A stretch of DNA of 11,948 nt from DATBLE01 sp046735055 (GTDB taxonomy: Bacteria; Actinomycetota; Thermoleophilia; Gaiellales; Gaiellaceae): the NCBI GenBank assembly GCA_046735055.1, contig JBKPSO010000317.1:1-11948 (forward strand). Reading direction: 5' to 3'. This document shows, piece after piece, positions 7,259 to 11,948 of this stretch (positions are counted from its first letter, which is position 1; every line of letters begins with the position of its first letter). The notes beneath the pieces were generated by a model. The model worked only from the letters and a program-made list of their open reading frames with translations, did no database searches and had not been told where the DNA came from. The translations under genes and the position numbers were made by a program.

Positions 7259-8185
7259 CTACGGAATCGAGCGGTAGAGGCGCAGGAACGAGGTGCGGAA
7301 CCCGCGCTTCGGCCAGAAGCGAGAGGCGAGCAGGTTCGTCATGCGCCAGTCCGTGACCATCGTCGGATAGCCGTGCTCATGGGCCCAGCGGATCACGTGG
7401 TGGGTGAGCCCGACGCCGACGCCCGATCCGCGCTCGGCCGGTTCGGTCGAGGCCTGGGCGAGGTCGATCGAGTCGGCCGGGACCCGCAGGTCGGGCGGCC
7501 GGCGGTAGAGCAGGATGTGCCCGACGACCCTCCGCTCGCGCTCCGCGATGAAGTGCCGGTAGGTCTCCGTCTTCTCCCAGGTGTCCACCCACTCCTCGAC
7601 GAGCGTCGCCTCGTCCTCGGGCTCGCTCCAGGAGAAGCTGGGCGAGGAGATCATCGACTCCCCCATCAGGCGCTCGAGCTTCGCCGCTGCTCGAATGTCG
7701 TCGGGCGTGCTCTCGCGAATGGCGACGTCTGCGTCGACCCTCGGCTCCGGCGCTGTCTCGCGCGCCGCGAGCGCCGCCGACGCGCCGAACGAAAGCCGGA
7801 ACCACGGGTCGACGAGGTCGGGGAGGGCCGGCACGTAGACGAAGTGCCGCGTCAGCCCGGCGTCGACCCACGCGCCGGCTGCCGTCGCATAGAGGTCGCG
7901 CGTGAGCTCCGGCTCGACCACGGCGTGACCGGCGATGTAGCTCCAGACGTGCGGTCCGACCTGGTCTTCTCGTCGCCTGCCGAGGAGGTAGCCGACCACC
8001 TCGTCGCCGCTGACCGCGACGACGCCGGGGAGCTCGTCGCGCTCTCGCTCGATCTGTTCACGGAAGTCGACGTCTACCGGCAGCAGCAGCTCGGCCTCGC
8101 GGTGGCGCGCATGGCGGGCAGCCAACAAGGCTGCCGCGCCGTCCAGATGGTCGTCGGCGAAGGGCAGGATCTCGGGCCGGGTCAC
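7259..8185 (-). CDS. Tandem-domain GNAT family N-acetyltransferase
   Basis: About 308 residues in two GNAT-like halves. The first half (TRPEILPFADDHLDGAAALL..., then VVAVSGDEVVGYLLG) keeps the fold pattern but lacks a clear acetyl-CoA pyrophosphate loop. The second half starts near VAIRESTPDDI and has ERRVVGHILLYRRP, the loop ERGSGVGVG near residue 250 (R/QxxGxG/A motif A), and the terminal WRMTNLLASRFWPKRGF, typical of GNAT motif B. It therefore probably binds acetyl-CoA in the second domain. The substrate is unknown. The start chosen is GTG at 8185. The open frame extends to 8293, but that would overlap polA by about 90 nt and add a serine-rich segment without homology. No Shine-Dalgarno sequence is seen. 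It lies 2 nt before the LarA-like gene, so the two form an operon, and 19 nt from the divergent polA start. Confidence 0.85.
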   Translation of the reverse strand: MTRPEILPFADDHLDGAAALLAARHARHREAELLLPVDVDFREQIERERDELPGVVAVSGDEVVGYLLGRRREDQVGPHVWSYIAGHAVVEPELTRDLYATAAGAWVDAGLTRHFVYVPALPDLVDPWFRLSFGASAALAARETAPEPRVDADVAIRESTPDDIRAAAKLERLMGESMISSPSFSWSEPEDEATLVEEWVDTWEKTETYRHFIAERERRVVGHILLYRRPPDLRVPADSIDLAQASTEPAERGSGVGVGLTHHVIRWAHEHGYPTMVTDWRMTNLLASRFWPKRGFRTSFLRLYRSIP

Positions 8186-8191
8186 GGGACG

Positions 8192-8197
8192 TACACT
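8192..8197 (+). promoter_or_regulatory. Possible -10 element for leaderless polA mRNA
   Basis: TACACT matches the TAnnnT -10 consensus and ends 7 nt before the polA ATG at 8205. Transcription would then begin at or next to the start codon. No Shine-Dalgarno sequence precedes the ATG (the upstream bases are CGCAGAG). The -35 region (ATCTCG at 8169-8174) is poor. Read as a promoter inference from spacing and sequence only. Confidence 0.4.
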
Positions 8198-8204
8198 CGC
8201 AGAG

Positions 8205-10775
8205 ATGTCTCCGAAGACGCTGAGCGGAGAGGAGCTCCAGCTCGACGACGCCCCTGCGCGTGATGCGGAGCTCTTCCTCGTCGACGGCAACAACCTGGCC
8301 TACCGCGCCTTCTTCGCGCTGCCCGAGGAGCTCGCGACGAGCGAGGGCTTTGCCACGAACGCCCTGCTCGGCTTCACGAACATGCTCTTCAAGCTCCTCA
8401 CCGACTACCGGCCGAAGGGGGTCGCGGTCGCATGGGACACCCGCCCCGTGCACCGGGCCGAGCTCTCGGAGACGTACAAGTCGGAGCGGCGGCCGATGCC
8501 GGACCTCCTGCGCGAGCAGTTCCCATATTTCCGCCCGATCGTCGAGGCGTTCGGCTATCGCAACCTCGAGTTCGAGGGCTGGGAGGCCGACGACGTGATC
8601 GCGACGCTCGCGGCGCGAGCGGACGCGGCAGGGATCCACACCTGCATCGTCTCGACCGACCGTGACGCCTTCCAGCTCGTGAGCGAGAACGTCACCCTGA
8701 TGATGACGCCGCGCGGTGTCGCGGACGTGAACGTCTACACGCCCGAGCGCGTCGAGGCGCGGCTCGGGATCACCGCCGACAAGGTGCCTGACTTCATCGG
8801 CCTGAAGGGCGACCCGTCCGACAACATCGAGGGTGTCCCCGGAATCGGCGACAAGACCGCCTCGCAGCTCGTCGCCAAGTACGGCTCGCTCGAGGGCGTG
8901 CTCGAGCACGTCGACGAGCTGACCCCGGCCCGCGCGAAGGCGATTCGCGAGCACGCCGAGCAGGCGCAGCGCTCCAAGCAGCTCGCGACCATGCGCCGCG
9001 ACCTCGACATCGACTGCGACCCGTCGCAGCTCGTCCTCGCGCCGCCGGACCGCTCGCAGCTGACAGAGATGTTCCGCCGCTTCGAGTTCCGCGGCCTGCT
9101 GCAGCGGGTTGACCTCCTGGACGAGGCCCTCCCGTCCGCCGCGCCACGCGAGGTCGAGGGCGAAGAGCTCCCGTGGCGCGAGGAACCGAAGCCAAGTAAC
9201 AGCCTGTTACAAGGCGCGGAGGGATACGCGGCGAAGGGCGAAAGGGCTGCCCTCGCCCAAAACGGCGAGGTTGCCGTTGTCCCCAAGCCAAGTAACAGTC
9301 TGTTACAAGGCGCCGAGCTCGTCGTGCACGACGCGAAGGCGCTGCGGGTCGCGGCTCGGGACGACACGCTGCTGGCCGCCTACCTGATCGAGCCCGGGCG
9401 GGCGTCCTACGAGCTCGACGACCTTGCCGCCGAGTACGGAGTCGGGGTCAGACCCGCGCCGGAGCCCGACGAGGAGACGGGCGCGCTCGTCCGACGCGCC
9501 GCGCTGCCCCCGCGGCTCATCGCCCAGATGCGGGCGCGACTGCTCGAGCGGGGGAACCTCGAGCTCTACGAGACGATCGAGCTCCCGCTGACCGGCGTGC
9601 TCGCGGAGATGGAGGACGCGGGCGTGCGGATCGACACCTACCGCATGGGCGAGATCACGGCTCGCCTGCAGGACCGGGTCGAGGAGCTCGAGTCGAAGGC
9701 CTACGAGCTCGCGGACGAGGAGTTCATGCTCGGCTCGACCCAGCAGGTCGCGGGGATCCTGTTCGAGAAGCTCCAGCTGACGCCGGGCCGCAAGGGGAAG
9801 ACGGGATACTCGACCGACACACGCGTCCTGCGCACGATCCGCGGCGAGCACGAGATCATCGGCGTGATCGAGGAATGGCGGGAGCTGACGAAGCTGATCA
9901 ACACCTACCTCGGCCCGCTGCCGGCGCTGATCGGCGCCGACGGCCGCCTGCACACGACCTTCAACCAGGCCGTCGCCGCCACCGGCCGGCTCTCGACCTC
10001 GAATCCGAACCTGCAGGCGATCCCGATCCGCACCGACCTCGGCCGCGAGATCCGCTCCGCCTTCGTCGCCGAGCCGGGCCACAAGCTCGTCTCGGCCGAC
10101 TACTCGCAGATCGAGCTACGCATCCTCGCCCACGTCTCCGGCGAGCCGAAGCTCCGGGACGCCTTCGAGCGCGGCGAGGACATCCACACCGCGACCGCGG
10201 CCGAGGTGCTAGGCGTCGAGCCGGCGAGGCTGACGAAGGGCGAGCGCTCGATCGCCAAGATGATCAACTTCGGGATCGTCTACGGGATCTCGGCGTTCGG
10301 GCTCTCCGAGAACCTGGAGATTCCGCGCGAGCAGGCGCAGGAGTACATCGACGCATACCTCGCCCGCTTCCCGCACGTGCAGGACTTCATCGCGCGGACG
10401 ATCGAGGATGCGACGCGCGACGGCTACGTGACGAGCCTGCTCGGCCGCCGCCGCCCGGTGCCCGAGATCCGCGCGTCGAACCGCCAGACGCGCTCGCTCG
10501 GCGAGCGGCTCGCGGTCAACTTCGTCATGCAGGGCTCCAACGCCGACATCATCAAGGTAGCGATGATCCGCATCCACAAGCGGCTCCGCGGCGAGGGCCG
10601 GGGCGCGCGCCTCGTCCTCCAGGTGCACGACGAGCTGCTGCTCGAAGTGCCGGACGCAGAGGTCGGGGCCGTCAAGGACCTCGTCCGCGAGGAGATGTGC
10701 GGCGCCTACGACCTCGACCCGCCGCTCGCGGTCGACGTCGGCGCCGGCGCCGACTGGCACGAAGCAAAGAGCTAA
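8205..10775 (+). CDS. polA: DNA polymerase I with degenerate proofreading domain
   Basis: Repair and Okazaki-fragment-processing polymerase, 856 residues. The 5' nuclease (flap endonuclease) domain, about 22-310, keeps its metal-binding acids: DGNN (D27), GWEADD (E127, D129, D130), STDRD (D152, D154) and GDPSDN (D203, D206), followed by the helix-hairpin-helix GVPGIGDKTA. The polymerase domain, about 450-856, has motif A DYSQIELR (D632), motif B with K685 in KMINFGIVYG, and motif C QVHDE (D809). The middle 3'-5' exonuclease domain is short and has no DxE motif. Only the later VVHDAKAL and DDTLLAAYLIEP parts are recognisable, so proofreading is probably absent. That domain contains two palindromic repeats encoding PKPSNSLLQGAE. 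The ATG at 8205 gives about 20 residues before the usual start of the domain. A terminator follows at 10869. Confidence 0.99.
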   Translation: MSPKTLSGEELQLDDAPARDAELFLVDGNNLAYRAFFALPEELATSEGFATNALLGFTNMLFKLLTDYRPKGVAVAWDTRPVHRAELSETYKSERRPMPDLLREQFPYFRPIVEAFGYRNLEFEGWEADDVIATLAARADAAGIHTCIVSTDRDAFQLVSENVTLMMTPRGVADVNVYTPERVEARLGITADKVPDFIGLKGDPSDNIEGVPGIGDKTASQLVAKYGSLEGVLEHVDELTPARAKAIREHAEQAQRSKQLATMRRDLDIDCDPSQLVLAPPDRSQLTEMFRRFEFRGLLQRVDLLDEALPSAAPREVEGEELPWREEPKPSNSLLQGAEGYAAKGERAALAQNGEVAVVPKPSNSLLQGAELVVHDAKALRVAARDDTLLAAYLIEPGRASYELDDLAAEYGVGVRPAPEPDEETGALVRRAALPPRLIAQMRARLLERGNLELYETIELPLTGVLAEMEDAGVRIDTYRMGEITARLQDRVEELESKAYELADEEFMLGSTQQVAGILFEKLQLTPGRKGKTGYSTDTRVLRTIRGEHEIIGVIEEWRELTKLINTYLGPLPALIGADGRLHTTFNQAVAATGRLSTSNPNLQAIPIRTDLGREIRSAFVAEPGHKLVSADYSQIELRILAHVSGEPKLRDAFERGEDIHTATAAEVLGVEPARLTKGERSIAKMINFGIVYGISAFGLSENLEIPREQAQEYIDAYLARFPHVQDFIARTIEDATRDGYVTSLLGRRRPVPEIRASNRQTRSLGERLAVNFVMQGSNADIIKVAMIRIHKRLRGEGRGARLVLQVHDELLLEVPDAEVGAVKDLVREEMCGAYDLDPPLAVDVGAGADWHEAKS
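9186..9221 (+). repeat. 36-bp palindromic repeat inside polA, copy 1
   Basis: First of two direct copies. The core is an inverted repeat GTAACAG-C-CTGTTAC at 9196-9210. Two bases further out on each side (AA and AA) it is flanked by GCC and GGC, which can extend the pairing. In the polA frame it reads PKPSNSLLQGAE (residues 328-339). Against copy 2 it differs at 9188, 9203 and 9218 only, each a third codon position with the same amino acid. Similarity to copy 2 stops at both edges. It contains a TTA codon (9207-9209) and other codons (CCA, AGT, CAA) that are less GC-rich than those of the surrounding gene. Confidence 0.9.
9236..9258 (+). repeat. Inverted repeat between the two polA repeats
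   Basis: GGGCGA (9236-9241) and GGG (9244-9246) can pair with CCC (9250-9252) and TCGCCC (9253-9258), leaving AA bulged and CTG as the loop. It is coding sequence of polA. By itself it could be chance in GC-rich DNA, but it lies in the 60-nt spacer between the two palindromic copies. Confidence 0.45.
9261..9278 (+). repeat. Second inverted repeat between the two polA repeats
   Basis: AACGGC (9261-9266) is complementary to GCCGTT (9273-9278) with a 6-base loop. It follows the previous hairpin after two bases, and the second palindromic copy starts four bases later. It is coding sequence within polA. A chance origin is possible. Confidence 0.45.
9282..9317 (+). repeat. 36-bp palindromic repeat inside polA, copy 2
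   Basis: Second direct copy, exactly 96 bp (32 codons) after the first and so in the same frame. The core is GTAACAG-T-CTGTTAC at 9292-9306. It encodes the same peptide, PKPSNSLLQGAE (residues 360-371), directly before the recognisable VVHDAKAL part of the degenerate exonuclease domain. The palindrome arms are identical to copy 1 and only the central base differs. It contains the second TTA codon (9303-9305). Confidence 0.9.
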
Positions 10776-10868
10776 AAGCCGCGGCAGTCCCCGGTGGTCG
10801 CCGTGTGCCCATTCGTGAGGTTGATTTCTCAACGACAGTGACTGCAGCAGCGAGCATCTCTCGTTACG
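10776..10868. other. Intergenic stretch after polA
   Basis: About 93 nt between the polA stop and the terminator hairpin. I see no gene. The only structure is a weak 5-bp inverted repeat GTTGA/TCAAC at 10820-10833, which I do not consider functional on this evidence. Confidence 0.5.
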
Positions 10869-10899
10869 GAGGAGGCCGGAGCACCCGCTCCGGCTCCTC
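10869..10899 (+). terminator. Terminator hairpin after polA
   Basis: GAGGAG (10869-10874), one bulged G, and CCGGAGC (10876-10882) pair with GCTCCGG (10887-10893) and CTCCTC (10894-10899) around the loop ACCC. This makes a 13-bp GC-rich stem. It is followed by GCTTCT, a weak U tract, as is common in high-GC actinobacteria. Because the stem is nearly symmetrical it could act in both directions. It lies 93 nt after the polA stop and separates polA from the rpsA promoter. Confidence 0.75.
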
Positions 10900-10943
10900 G
10901 CTTCTAACCGAAAGCCGGCGAGAGCGTCTAACGAAGGCGCGGT

Positions 10944-10949
10944 TATACT
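10944..10949 (+). promoter_or_regulatory. Probable -10 element of rpsA
   Basis: TATACT is one base from the TATAAT consensus. Transcription would start near 10955-10957, only about 5-7 nt before the rpsA ATG at 10962, leaving almost no leader. No Shine-Dalgarno sequence is seen before that ATG. The -35 region at the expected spacing (about 10921-10926, AGAGCG) is not recognisable. Its position directly after the terminator supports an independent rpsA promoter. Confidence 0.55.
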
Positions 10950-10961
10950 GACCGGCTTCCG

Positions 10962-11948
<987 letters not shown>

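Noticed and set aside
8186..8293. Longer N-terminus for the GNAT protein
   Set aside because: It would overlap the polA start by 89 nt and adds a Ser-rich stretch without GNAT features.
9186..9317. CRISPR-like repeat-spacer-repeat
   Set aside because: There are only two copies, they lie inside an intact essential gene in frame, and there is no cas gene or leader.
10820..10833. Small inverted repeat GTTGA/TCAAC after polA
   Set aside because: It has only 5 bp and no T tract. The strong hairpin at 10869-10899 is the better terminator.

Overview
The window is GC-rich (roughly two thirds G+C by eye) and densely coding. It looks like an actinobacterial chromosome, probably a deep branch such as Thermoleophilia rather than a typical actinomycete. 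The reasons are: polA next to rpsA, with a branched-chain amino-acid transporter operon close by, is a gene neighbourhood I recall from Actinobacteria such as Mycobacterium and Streptomyces; several starts lack Shine-Dalgarno sequences; and the PolA O-helix reads KMINFGIVYG, not the Tyr form I remember from actinomycetes. The lineage call is an inference.

Bases 1-3292 (+) are the end of a LIV-type (HAAT family) branched-chain amino-acid ABC importer: livH (cut by the window edge), livM, livG and livF. Their stop and start codons overlap (TAGTG, TGATG, ATGA), so they are translationally coupled. The LIV binding protein is not in the window and presumably lies upstream. Bases 3335-5760 (+) are a complete polar amino-acid (PAAT family) importer: binding protein, permease and ATPase. 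Only 42 nt without a terminator separate it from livF, so both importers may share one transcript.

Bases 5757-8185 (-) are two genes 2 nt apart, reading toward the importer: a tandem-GNAT acetyltransferase, then a LarA/DUF2088 protein whose positions matching the LarA active site appear to be substituted. The LarA-like gene and the ATPase gene share a CTAG at their convergent stops.

Bases 8205-10775 (+) are polA, divergent from the GNAT gene across only 19 nt. Its 5' nuclease and polymerase domains look intact, but the proofreading domain is reduced. Inside that domain are two in-frame copies of a 36-bp palindromic repeat (9186-9221 and 9282-9317), each encoding PKPSNSLLQGAE. The copies differ at three synonymous third positions, have identical dyad arms, and carry the only TTA codons I found in the genes of this window. 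They resemble in principle the palindromic elements inserted in Rickettsia genes, and are the most unusual thing here.

Bases 10776-10961 hold a terminator hairpin and a promoter-like -10 element very close to the rpsA start. rpsA (ribosomal protein S1) then runs off the right edge, cut within its fourth S1 domain.
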